Shown here: positions 45,508 to 56,535 of the stretch, one piece after another
How positions within the stretch are numbered: the stretch's first letter is position 1
Layout of the letters: every line of letters starts with the position of its first letter
Origin: Thereva unica
Taxonomy: Eukaryota > Arthropoda > Insecta > Diptera > Therevidae
Assembly: GCA_949987705.1 (NCBI GenBank)
Contig: OX465281.1
Coordinates: 138,370,876-138,434,875 of the forward strand
DNA: 64,000 bases
Direction: 5' to 3'
Position numbers and translations under genes: made by a program
Notes under the pieces: model-generated
What the model was told of the DNA's origin: nothing
Database searches by the model: none
Seen by the model: only the letters and a program-made list of their open reading frames with translations

Positions 45508-46388
45508 TGTAAACAACATTTCAACATTTATTTTTAACAACTTGGAAAAATACAATTCGTTTGTTATTTTTCTCAAACAAATATTTTCAGGCTTTAAAAA
45601 TTCTATCTTGCGTCGCCTTCTATGTTCTTCTAAAATCTGGTGACAGTCTTCTATGTTCTTCTAAAATCTGGTGACACGTGTAAATTTTCAAAATTTTCCA
45701 AAAAAAATTTTTTTTATGAAATAGACTCTAGGGGGTCTCAAGAATAATCCCCTTAAGTGGTTTTCAATTCTGATGATCCTCGCAATTAGGAAGGAAAGAT
45801 GTATGGCCCTGTAATAGCTGATTAGTGTATGAACGCAAAGTTTAAACCGAATTATTTCGAAACACTGATTTTTGATTATGGAAGTAGAATATCTCGGCAA
45901 GTTTTAGTCCCACTGATCTAAAATTTGGACAGCAACTTGTTGAAACACAGAACTTCTAATCTAACTAAAAATTTCATTGTTTTTGGCGAAATCCGGGGCG
46001 CCATTTTCGCGCAATTAAGAAAAAAAAGGTCATTTTTTTCGGTTCGGGTGTATTTTTGTATTTTTTCGAAAATATTTTTTTTTTGTTAGTTACTTTAGAA
46101 GGTACATATATTTTCTGATAATAACTAATAGCAATTTTTTCTCAGATGATTTTTGCGGCGCCGGCAAAACTTCTACTAGAATTTGGGCCTAATATTCGAC
46201 ACCCACCACAGCCGCCATTTTCAGCACGCCACAAAAAAAAATTTTTTTTCTTGCACTGTTACCTTTTAATAAAAGAATAAAAAAAAAACAAATTTCACAT
46301 TGCATTAATTTTTCCGGCGTACGCGCGGTTCCAAAGATACACGGTTTACACGTATTAACCCCCTTAATTAAAAATACCTACAGTGGCA
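45508..46388 (-). repeat. 5' LTR of BEL/Pao element A with a 678-bp insertion
   Basis: The outer parts match the LTR at 36403. A 31-bp segment starting CTTCTATGTTCTTCTAAAAT is tandemly doubled (45617 and 45648). 45676-46353 is foreign sequence bounded by inverted ACGTGTAAA. The LTR is followed on its far side (46389-46410) by CTTCCTACTTTGCGCCGCCA-like sequence, the same as the internal sequence just before the other LTR. Confidence 0.65.
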
Positions 46389-46411
46389 CCTTCCTACTTT
46401 GCGCCGCCAAT

Positions 46412-46708
46412 AGCTACCTCAAACAACCCCTCTTTTGACCCGTCATATGGATTTTCCCAGGCTCCCAGGTAGGCAGCCATCTAACCCTCAAGCAGATCAG
46501 AATTCCCCCTTTATCTGCCCTCTTGCCCGCTTAACCTTCAAGACCCATTCCCTAATACTGTTCCGAAGAATATTAGGGGCGGATTTAACTGATCATGAGT
46601 ATTGGCGAACCAACATATTTTTAATCTCAGACAATCATTATCCATTTACCACCTTTCATAGAGGGTTGATGGGTCTACAATGGGATTATAATCACATCCT
46701 TTGATATT
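46412..46708. other. Non-coding sequence between BEL element A and a LINE
   Basis: No similarity recognised. The short open frame here has no protein features of note. Confidence 0.4.
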
Positions 46709-47339
46709 TTTTTATTTATTTCGTTTATTCATGAACTGTACATCAAGATTACATAATCTTTTGACGCTGAAAAACGCATGTACATTATAATTACAACACA
46801 ATAATTAATAAAAAGCGGAATGAGTGAATGAACTAATAAAAAGTGAGAAAAGAAACAAAAGTAAACAAGTGAGGAGTGTAGAATCAAAGTCCGCTATTTA
46901 CTTCGTAAGTGGCTGGCAAATAGCGGACTTTGATTCTACACTCCTCAAGTAAAAATTAAAAAATAAAAAGAATGTAGTTGAAGAGATATTACTGGTTATT
47001 CAAAAAATTGAAGACGCGTTTCGTGAACACATTTAACGACCCCGCATTTTGTACGTAGTTAGGCAGATTATTCCAAACTTGAAGCGAATAAACAAAAAAA
47101 GATCTTTTCCCAACCAAGAAAGAGACTCTTGGCAGTATAAATAACGTTCTTCTAGAGGTACGTCCAATTCGGAAATACTCATGTAAGTAAGATGGACGGT
47201 CGGAATGTAGAAACTTATAAACAAATGTCAATGCCTCGAGGAGTAGATAATCATCAATTGTGCATCCCAGAAGGGAACAACGATATGGGCTGATGTGATC
47301 ACATCGGCAAAGACTGTAGACAAACCTTACGCAGTCGTT
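46709..47339 (-). pseudogene. CR1/Jockey-type LINE, 3' end (left half, split by LTR element)
   Basis: Minus-strand frame through 47339-46989: NDCVRFVYSL, YLLLEALTFVYKFLHSDRPS, LFILPRVSFL, RSFFVYSLQVWNNLP, the ORF2 C-terminus of a CR1/Jockey-like LINE. 46709-46988 is 3' UTR ending in an AAATAAATAAA-type tail. The upstream part is at 56536-57376, on the other side of the 9.2-kb LTR element. The frame is continuous across the junction when one CGTT copy is removed. Confidence 0.8.
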
Positions 47340-49262
47340 TGTAACGGTCGGTTGAAAATTTATTTTGGTTGGGAAATTTTTTTTGAAAGCACTTTGTAGT
47401 AATGGGAAATTTGTAGAAAATCACTTGGTAGTAAAAAGGAAAATTTTAAACTAGTAGGCGAGGAAAAATAATTGCAGGGGAGTCAGTTTTTTTAGCAAGA
47501 GGGAGTGCCGAAAAGATAGTGAGGAAAATAGGAAGTCGGTGTAGATAATTCGGGGCGAAAATATAATACTTTTTTTTCCTGTAATCCTTTGTGCGGTATT
47601 GCTAAAACTATTTGTGTCAACTATACCGAATAAAGTGCAAATTCGTGGTAGTATGATAATGCTAAATAGCATCCCTTTATGTTAAATACAAGCCATCGCG
47701 ACGATAATTCGCGATTAGTGAAAATACATTGATTTTTCTGGTAGAAGGGAGCATCAAATAAAATCGATTGGTGTCCATGTGATATGAATATTTCCTCAAC
47801 TAATAAGCAACGAACTTCATCGCTAATTAATCCCATTTGAAGAAAATTTGGTAACCTACCCGATGGGAGCGTAATAGATGAGGCCCTGAGATGGAAGTTG
47901 GCTGGTGAATTCACAGCGCAGCATTCTTGTATTGGCACATGGATGAAAGTTCCTGTAGGAAGGTCGATATTGGTAATTATAGTCGCGCACCAGAAGAGAA
48001 GAGAGATTAAGGTATTTTTGCATTGTGATTTACACTAATATTGGGAAAAAGAGATTAGAAAGTCAGTAGTAAATTTGTTTTTGCCCTGCTGAACAACCCC
48101 CAGAAACAATTTTTGGGTTCACATAACTAAAACGAAGAACCAAATTATTGAATGGACAGTTAAGTGACTGTTTTTTATTTAAACAGAAAATTGTTTAAAT
48201 TTTGTTGTGGTTAGTCGCTATTGATTGGACAAGATTGAAGAGTTATTCAGCGCAAACAAATAACTGGCGGAGCAATTTTCAGTGAGGGACGTCAGATGTG
48301 GGACTCCAGATTTGTTATGTTTTATCTATTGTACCTTGTTTTGTTAATTGTGTAGTCGTTTTCATTTTGTGGTAGTAGTTTTGTTACATACTTTGAATAT
48401 CCGAATATTAACATTTAAATTATATTATTTGATTCATTACTAAATAATAATTTTAAAGGTAGCTAATACTAACGTTAATCGTAGTTATAATTGTTTGTGA
48501 ATTTATTGTGTTCCTTGTTGGAAATATTTTGTTCCTTATTGCTTCCGGAAAATAAATTTGTTCTTCCCCTAAGAGATTCTGTTGACTGTAATATCGTTTG
48601 TACAAAACGAAGAGTAATGGTACCACTACTGCGCGTTTTCTTTTGCTTTCGTCTTCATCCATATATACATATGATACTTTAATTGTATATTAAGTTTTTT
48701 TAATTTGAGCATGGAAATTGATATCTGACAAGGACCTGTAATTATTGTCTTGTGAGATTTGCGTTGTCAATTATTCATTGTATGGTTTGTTTTGATGATT
48801 GTTCCTGTACTAGACGGGATTATTAAATGATTATAAATAATAGAATGGCCATGTGTTAAATTTTTTTTTGTGGAATGGTTGGGGCGGATGTCGTTTCTTT
48901 TCAGGGTTCTTAAGTAGTGCCTTTCCTTGTCAGCTGGTGGTTATCCATACTATGAGCTGGCAAGGGACCGAACTACAGTGACGCGGCTCAGGCGATGCCT
49001 GGAGAATGATGGAGGTGGAATTCAAAATTGCACAGGCACAGGTAAGTGGTGAACCAACCGCGGTAAGGCCCGGCCACACACCCCACGACCCCTCCGGCGA
49101 GCTAGATAACTCCGTGTGGCCGGCGTAGGAGTTCCGGAATTTTTTTTCATTTCTTATGTATGGTATTGACTCCTCCTTGGTGCTTTTCCGGGCTGATGGC
49201 TGAAGGGTTAATACCTCGCATAAGTGGCGCCCAATATTTTATCGCGACATTATGCTATTACA
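47340..49262 (+). repeat. 5' LTR, 1923 bp
   Basis: Starts TGTAACGGTCGGTTG, ends GCTATTACA. It contains a primer-site-like TGGCGCCCA at 49225-49233, 38 bp before the LTR end. A splice-donor-like CAGGTAAGT lies at about 49039-49047. Confidence 0.88.
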
Positions 49263-49266
49263 TAAA

Positions 49267-49281
49267 TGGCGCCCAACGTGG
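49267..49281 (+). promoter_or_regulatory. Primer-binding site for tRNA-Lys
   Basis: TGGCGCCCAACGTGG lies 4 bases after the LTR end and matches the complement of the 3' end of animal tRNA-Lys, the primer of many gypsy-type elements. Confidence 0.8.
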
Positions 49282-50392
49282 CTTTTAAAGCCCGTTAATA
49301 GTCCTATACGGACCTTACAGTTAAATTTTTTTCTGGTGTTTAGTACCACTTGTGCCTTCACGGACAACTTTTGATTTTTTTTTGTTTATGGTGCACCACA
49401 CTTACCCAGCGCTCGCTGAGGGCTAAGGTAGTACCGCGAGGCCTTAGTCCTTCTCTGTTTTTTCGGATTTTTTTTCAGCATCCTTGTCCAAATTTTATGT
49501 GAATTTTTATTTGTTTTCACCTTTAGGCCTACCCGTTATCTTCTGTGGTGACTTCTTCTTTTTGGAGTAGCTTCGAACCATGCTGACCTTCACGGCTGCT
49601 AACAAGCGATGTTCGCTTGGCTATGCGTGCAGGTGAAGTAGTGGTTCATCCCTGTCCTGTTTCTAGGGTCGGTGTCTCTGTTTACAGACGTGATATCGTC
49701 TGACACTGCGGCGTTCCAAGAACAGGATCTTCAATTAATTTCTCCTGGGGGACGTTGAAGTTGGTACAAGGGCTTAACCGTCTTTGGTATCAGGCGTGTT
49801 ACCGCCTGCCACTGCGCCCCTTGCCCTCCTGGATGGTCCATCCAGCTTTTCAAATTCTATTTTTTTGTTTATGTCCCGAGTTTTTTCTCTGTCTGTTCTT
49901 CCCTCCTGATTGATTTTCCGAGAGGTAGCTCAGGTGTGGTTGGACAGCGGACTAATTCTAAATTAGTTTTCATTTTGTTGAAGAAGTTTCCATTTCGTGA
50001 CTATGCGATTTTGAATTTATGTTTCCGTCCTTCTTTCGGGGCGGACCTGAAGCTGTGTCGGCGACATTGATGACACTTGGTGAGGACTATGCTTCATAGT
50101 TTTCACCAACTGACATCGAGGACATCGACACGCGAGAGTCCTGAGGGGAAATGTTATCTGTCTCAACCATTCCTAACTTATGTTTGAATCAAAGCATACA
50201 ATCACTCATCTACACTAACATATATATATACACTAATACACTTTTATTGTTTTATCACTACACACTAATCGGCGTTGACTGTGTTTCTTTGAGGTACACT
50301 CACATAGTATCAATATTCATTTGATTTATTCATACACACTGTGTTACACTTATTATAGCAGGTTTTGCTTGCTCGTAAGTACGTAGGGTATC
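49282..50392 (+). other. Non-coding leader of the long-LTR element, with paired hairpins
   Basis: No gag is readable. Two 6-bp stem, 6-nt loop hairpins lie at 49685-49702 (CAGACG-TGATAT-CGTCTG) and 49791-49808 (CAGGCG-TGTTAC-CGCCTG). Each is followed by (A/C)CACTGCG. This part may be LINE 5' sequence; I could not place the border between the LTR element and the LINE. Confidence 0.5.
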
Positions 50393-53300
50393 GTGGGTCA
50401 CTCTAACAGGAGCGGTCTGCAGATCATCATAGGATGTGATGCGAACGCCCATCATGATGCCTGGGGTAGCAGTGGAGTGAGCAAAAGGGGTGAATACCTT
50501 TTTGATTACCTCTTAACTACTAACCTGGACATATTAAATCGCGGCACGGATCCTACCTTCGACAACGGTAGGAGACGTGAGGTTATAGACATCACGCTAG
50601 CTACTCAACAAGTTGCCACTTACGTGAGTGACTGGCGGGTCTCAGATGAGCCATCGTGCTCAGACCATAGACACATTTACTTTATGGTGGGTGAGTCTTT
50701 GGAAAATGTGAGTACATACAGGAATCCTAGATATACGAACTGGACAGACTTTCGGGCCGAACTCAGTAGCATATTCAAGGGTTCCATGCACTCAATCAAA
50801 TCTACGATGGATGTAGAACTATCCGCGGACTTCTTTACGGAGGCGGTTACTGCTGCTTACAGCAATAACTGCCCTGTTCTGATGAGGACGCGTAATAGGA
50901 AAACTCCATGGTGGAATAACGAGCTCTCCAAGTTAAGATCCGCTACGAGGAAACTGTTCAACGCAGCTAAGAAGAGCGGCAACTGGGAGAGTTATAAAAG
51001 CTCGCTAACCAACTATAACAGGGCAATCAGACGAGCAAAAAGAAATAGCTGGAGGAATTTCTGCAAGAGTGTCGAAGACATTCGAGACTCAGCAAAAATC
51101 TATAAAGCTTTATCAAAGGGCTTGTCGGTAGAGCTTGGATCCATCAGGAGAACCGATGGCTCTTTCACACAGTCTAGGGAAGAAACCCTGATAATATTGC
51201 TCCAGGCACATTTCCCAGGCACAAGCATTTATTCAAAAGAGAACATAACTTCTGCTGGGCAGCGAATAGGCCAACTTTCTAAAGTGCCCAAAGCCGCCTG
51301 GACAGAAGCAAATACCTTGTTCAACCATGAAGCTATTAGGGAGGCGATTAGATCGTTCAAACCATACAAGTCCCCTGGAGCAGACGGAATCTATCCCATT
51401 CTGCTACAGGAGGGCTGCGACCTAGTCACTCCCTTATTATGCAAATTATTTAGGGCATCCTTCGCACACGGCTACCTCCCATCCGTCTGGAGGAACGTCA
51501 ACATAACATTTATACCTAAGCCAGGGCGTTCGGATTACACCCTGACTAAATCTTTCAGGCCGATAAGCCTCTCGTCTTTTGCCTTGAAGACAATGGAGAA
51601 AATTGTCGACCGGGCGATAAGGGAAACTTTTCTTCAAAGCCAACCACTAAGCTCCTATCAGCATGCGTACCAGGCGGGCAAGTCTACTGAGACAGCACTG
51701 CACAATCTGGTGCTCAGGCTTGAACATGCAGCTCTAAACAAAGGAGTTGCGCTGACGGCCTTCCTCGATATCGAGGGAGCCTTTGACAACACATCCTTTG
51801 ATACTATAGCCAGGGCTCTAAGTAGACACAGTATAAGTAGCACTTTCTGCAACTGGATTGACTCTGTGCTGAGAACTCGCAAACTAATTGTTTCTCATGT
51901 TGAGGGGTCTCTGGAGGGCACTATAGCAAGAGGCTGCCCGCAGGGAGGAGTTTTATCTCCACTTCTCTGGTGCCTTGTTGTAGATGAACTACTCGAGCTG
52001 CTCAACGGTCGAAACATTTTCGCCCAAGGTTACGCTGACGATGTCGTCATAGTAATTACAGGTGAATCTGAAGACGCCATGTCAAGGCGCCTGCAGCAGG
52101 CACTTGACCTGGTCTCTAGCTGGTGCGAGAGTGTAAAGTCAATCCCGACAAAACGATCCTAGTTCCTTTCACCAGGAAACGATCACAACCGGGAATTTGG
52201 GAACCTACATTCGCGGGCAGAACTATAGGCTTTTCACAACAAGCCAAATATTTAGGAGTGACGCTAGATGCCAAGCTCAATTGGAAACAGCATATGGACA
52301 CTGTGATGTGTAGAACGCGCAGATCCCTGTGGGCTTGCCGCAGAGCTTGTGGTTCCACCTGGGGTTTGCAACCGAAAACCATGTATTGGATATACACCAC
52401 CATCATAAGACCCATGGTAACTTATGGAGTTTTAGTTTGGTGGCACAGAACGAAGCTTAAGGGTTCCATAACCATTTTAAGCAAAATTCAAAGAATGGCT
52501 TGCCTCTCCATCACTGGGGCCATCCGCACTTCCCCAATGGCAGCGCTGGAGACTCTCCTCAATTTGGTACCCCTCCACCTTGAGGTAGAGAAATCCGCCA
52601 TAAACGCGGCGCTGCGGCTGAAAGCGAATGGTTACTTGGGCGCTGGTCTTGGGCGAGGACATTCTATAATAATCAACCTCATAGAAGAGATTCCGGAAGC
52701 TATCGGACGGCATGCCCTATAAAATCTCAAAATTTAAGCAACCTTCTGTACATATACAGGAAAGGCTTACCTGGACTTTTCCTAAAGTTTTGCCGGGCGG
52801 GCTAGTATGGTACACGGATGGCTCTAAAGCGGAGACAGGTGTAGGCGCAGGAATCTGGAGTGAAAGTCCCAGATTCAGCAAGGCTATAAGTCTAGGCACT
52901 CTGGCAACTGTCTTTCAAGCAGAGATGTACGCTACTCTGGCATGCACTCATGAGAACTTAAGAAGGGCCTACCAAAATAAACGGATTTTTATCTTCTCTG
53001 ATAGCCAAGCGGCAATTAGAGCGATAAGGTCCCGTAGGACCAAGTCGAAATTAGTTTGGGAATGCCAACGTGCTCTTCATGAGTTGGGTGTTCTCAATCA
53101 AATTACACTTGTCTGGGTCCCGGGTCACCGGGGCTTCGAAGGCAATGAAAGTGCGGATGCCCTGGCTAAACAGGGCTCTGATATTGCATTCATTGGTCCA
53201 GAGCCGGCTATTGGGGCACCGTCCAGCTTGCTGCAAAGGGCCTTGGCCGATCGGACCTTGATGAAACATATTGAACGCTGGAGGTCCGCGCCTGGACTGG

Positions 53301-53659
53301 CCAACTCTAAGCGGTTCCTTCCAGGGCCGTCCCCTAAGACGGCCAAGGAATTATTACGGCGCAGTAGGAGTGATGTTAGGACACTTGTTGGCTTAATTAC
53401 CGGACACTGTGCCCTAAATTACCACTTATGGAGGATAGGAAGGGCGGAGGACCCTACATGTAGGCTTTGCCTAGAAGAGGATGAGTCTGCCCTCCATGTT
53501 CTCTGTGAGTGCCCTGCAATAGCGAGGAGCAGGGTCTCTTTGTTCGAGAAGTCTAAGCGACAAACCACTAGGCAGACTGCTGAACTTGTTCAGGCGGTCT
53601 GGCCTACAAATATGAGGTGTAGGGGTTGTAGTGCAATAGGCCAACTAATGGCCAACTAA
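50393..53659 (+). pseudogene. LINE ORF2 (LOA-like): endonuclease, RT, RNase H; two frameshifts
   Basis: The endonuclease C-terminal half has GCDANAHHDAWG and CSDHRHI; its N-terminal half is missing. RT motifs: KSPGADGIYP, SFRPISLSS, AFLDIEGAFDNTSF, GCPQGGVLSPLLW and GYADDVV (52030-52050). A frame shift near 52125-52140 precedes VNPDKTILVPF and the thumb. A second one near 52710 precedes RNase H (YTDGSK, FSDSQAAI, VPGHRGFEGNESADALAKQG) and a CCHC-like C-terminal motif (CRLCLEEDESALHVLCECP). RNase H plus the RT style suggest the LOA branch; R1/I-type is an alternative. It would need ORF1 in trans and is inactive. Confidence 0.82.
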
Positions 53660-54137
53660 GTGGACTGTCCGGCCGAGATTGGGGCGCTAATACTTGGCTT
53701 ATATAAGTCAGCACCGTCAGAAACTTCATCGAAGGTAACTCTCGAAGCGGTGTTAAAACTAATTTCTTAATTACGATTTGTTTATTTGCTTAACCCGGCA
53801 TTAGTTAGGGTGACTAGGTTATTTAGTTCTAATGCGTTTCATATAATTTACACCTTTCTAAGTTATAGTTACTCCCACGAGATTCTATGTACTTTTCCTG
53901 ACTTAACGTTAAATTATTTTCCTTTTTATTATGGTTTATGGCTATACCTATGTAAGTGTTAACTTTTCCCATATCCTTCATATTGAATTGATTTGACAGT
54001 TTTGGCTTTACAACTTTTATTTCCTGTTGGCTCTTACGGCAGATTAACTGATCATCACAAAATTACGATTGCAACCGTCCGCCCAACTTTTCTTTTTTTC
54101 ACTCCGTATGGAGACGACTCTGTGGAGAACGTGGAAA

Positions 54138-54165
54138 GCCCGGCATTTCAGTCGGTAAGAGCATA
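54138..54165 (+). other. tRNA-Lys-like 5' fragment
   Basis: GCCCGGCATTTCAGTCGGTA followed by AGAGCAT resembles the acceptor stem and D-arm of animal tRNA-Lys. It is too short and altered to be a functional tRNA. Confidence 0.5.
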
Positions 54166-54534
54166 GGTGTTTTTCACGCCAAAGACTTACGTCCTTGATT
54201 TCCTGGAACAAAGCTTCCTCTTTATTTTAATAATTTTTCGGTCAGGCGGTAGGTTTACTCTCGGCAAACTAGTTGCCTATCGTTCAGGGGGAGGAATCCC
54301 AGGCAATGTGGTATTGCGTGAGAGTGACACCCTGGAGCGAGAGGAAACCGGTTTTGGCGAGAATATCTGGAAGCTTATGGGAACCGGAAGGGGACAACAT
54401 GGAGTTGCCTTCAGCCGGATCCTTGTATCTTCAGATATTCTTTCGAGAGAATCTACAGCCTGCTCCACTTGTAAATATTCGGCTTAAGCATTCTTTCAAC
54501 GTCTTTCCTAAATTTTTTTTTCACTTGGGGTGAA

Positions 54535-54596
54535 GCCCGGCTAGCTCACTAGAACATGAGACTCCTATTCTCAGGTCGTGAGTCGTGGACCCGAGG
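54535..54596 (+). other. tRNA-Lys-like relic next to the 3' LTR
   Basis: GCCCGGCTAGCTCA, then GAACATGAGACTCCTATTCT and CAGGTCGTG...CCCGAGG follow animal tRNA-Lys through the T-arm. There are deletions in the D-loop, a mutated anticodon loop and no 3' acceptor strand. It ends 3 bases before the LTR. It is not a functional tRNA gene. Confidence 0.6.
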
Positions 54597-54599
54597 GTA

Positions 54600-56535
54600 T
54601 GTAACGGTCGGTTGAAAATTTATTTTGATTGGGAAATTTTTTTTGAAAGCACTTTGTAGTAATGGGAAATTTGTAGAAAATCACTTGGTAGTAAAAAGGA
54701 AAATTTTAAACTAGTAGGCGAGGAAAAATAATTGCAGGGGAGTCAGTTTTTTTAGCAAGAGGGAGTGCCGAAAAGATAGTGAGGAAAATAGGAAGTCGGT
54801 GTAGATAATTTGGGGCGAAAATATAATACTTTTTTTTCCTGTAATCCTTTGTGCGGTATTGCTAAAACTATTTGTGTCAACTATACCGAATAAAGTGCAA
54901 ATTCGTGGTAGTATGATAATGCTAAATAGCATCCCTTTATGTTAAATACAAGCCATCGCGACGATAATTCGCGATTAGTGAAAATACATTGTTTTTCTGG
55001 TAGAAGGGAGCATCAAATAAAATCGATTGGTGTCCATGTGATATGAATATTTCCTCAACTAATAAGCAACGAACTTCATCGCTAATTAGTCCCATTTGAA
55101 GAAAATTTGGTAACCTACCCGATGGGAGCGTAATAGATGAGGCCCTGAGATGGAAGTTGGCTGGTGAATCCACAGCGCAGCATACTTGTATTGGCACATG
55201 GATGAAAGTTCCTGTAGGAAGGTCGATATTGGTAATTATAGTCGCGCACCAGAAGAGAAGAGAGATTAAGGTATTTTTGCATTGTGATTTACACTAATAT
55301 TGGGAAAAAGAGATTAGAAAGTCAGTAGTAAATTTGTTTTTGCCCTGCTGAACAACCCCCCGAAACAATTTTTGGGTTCACATAACTAAAACGAAGAACC
55401 AAATTATTGAATGGACAGTTAAGTGACTGTTTTTTATTTAAACAGAAAATTGTTTAAATTTTGTTGTGGTTAGTCGCTATTGATTGGAGAAGATTGAAGA
55501 GTTATTCAGCGCAAACAAATAACTGGCGGAGCAATTTTCAGTGAGGGACGTCAGATGTGGGACTCCAGATTTGTTATGTTTTATCTATTGTACCTTGTTT
55601 TGTTAATTGTGTAGTCGTTTTCATTTTGTGGTAGTAATTTTGTTACATACTTTGAATATCCGAATATTAACATTTAAATTATATTATTTGATTCATTACT
55701 AAATAATAATTTTAAAGGTAGCTAATACTAACGTTAATCGTAGTTATAATTGTTTGTGAATTTATTGTGTTCCTTGTTGGAAATATTTTGTTCCTTGTTG
55801 CTTCCGGGAAATAAATTTGTTCTTCCCCTAAGAGATTCTGTTGACTGTAATATCGTTTGTACAAAACGAAGAGTAATGGTACCACTACTGCGCGTTTTCT
55901 TTTGCTTTCGTCTTCATCCATATATACATATGATACTTTAATTGTATATTAAGTTTTTTTAATTTGAGCATGGAAATTGATATCTGACAAGGACCTGTAA
56001 TTATTGTCTTGTGAGATTTGCGTTGTCAATTATTCATTGTATGGTTTGTTTTGATGATTGTTCCTGTACTAGACGGGATTATTAAATGATTATAAATAAT
56101 AGAATGGCCATGTGTTAAATTTTTTTTTTGTGGAATGGTTGGGGCGGATGTCGTTTCTTTTCAGGGTTCTTAAGTAGTGCCTTTCCTTGTCAGCTGGTGG
56201 TTATCCATACTATGAGCTGGCAAGGGACCGAACTACAGTGACGCGGCTCAGGCGATGCCTGGAGAATGATGGAGGTGGAATTCAAAATTGCACAGGCACA
56301 GGTGAGTGGTGAACCAACCGCGGTAAGGCCCGGCCACACACCCCACGACCCCTCCGGCGAGCTAGATAACTCCGTGTAGCCGGCGTAGGAGTTCCGGAAT
56401 TTTTTTTCATTTCTTATGTATGGTATTGACTCCTCCTTGGTGCTTTTCCGGGCTGATGGCTGAAGGGTCAATACCTCGCATAAGTGGCGCCCAATATTTT
56501 ATCGCGCCATTATGTTATTACATTATGCTATTACA
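54600..56535 (+). repeat. 3' LTR, 1936 bp
   Basis: Same ends and nearly the same sequence as 47340-49262. It has TGGCGCCCA at 56485-56493 and an extra 13-bp near-duplicate (CATTATGTTATTA) before the terminal GCTATTACA. Confidence 0.88.

Larger units (their letters stand above)
36403..46388 (-). mobile_element. BEL/Pao LTR element A, decayed, split by two retro-insertions
   Basis: On the minus strand the order is LTR (45508-46388), PHD-finger Gag N-terminus, DUF1759-type Gag, zinc knuckle, protease, RT, RNase H, integrase, integrase C-terminal domain and LTR (36403-36574). The LTRs begin TGCCACTG and share the segment from AACAACATTTC to CTGGTGACA. Many frameshifts make it inactive. Insertions: 40948-41454 (LINE), 41830-44687 (retro-insertion) and 45676-46353 (in the right LTR). 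Confidence 0.85.
53660..54599 (+). other. Non-coding interior of the long-LTR element with tRNA-like relics
   Basis: 3' sequence after the LINE ORF. No clear polypurine tract directly before the 3' LTR (54597-54599 is GTA); GGGGGAGGAA at about 54289-54298 is the nearest purine run. It holds two tRNA-Lys-like segments, listed separately. Confidence 0.5.
47340..56535 (+). mobile_element. 9.2-kb long-LTR retrotransposon, CGTT target duplication, interior with LINE ORF2
   Basis: Two nearly identical LTRs (47340-49262 and 54600-56535, TGTAACGG...ATTACA) with CGTT directly outside (47336-47339 and 56536-56539). A tRNA-Lys-type primer site follows the left LTR. The 5.3-kb interior has no gag or pol of an LTR element. 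Its only coding part is a LOA/R1-like LINE ORF2. It therefore resembles a non-autonomous LARD-type element that received a LINE. About fifteen to twenty differences between the LTRs indicate a young insertion. Confidence 0.88.

Noticed and set aside
47451..47938. Minus-strand frames repeated at 54711-55197
   Set aside because: They are the same LTR sequence twice. No domain, and a single-base difference changes the frame in the second copy.
54167..54533. Two overlapping plus-strand frames near the 3' LTR
   Set aside because: They lie in non-coding interior sequence with tRNA-like pieces, overlap each other, and show no domain.
54535..54596. Functional tRNA-Lys gene
   Set aside because: The D-loop is shortened, the anticodon loop is changed and the 3' acceptor strand is missing, so it is treated as a relic.
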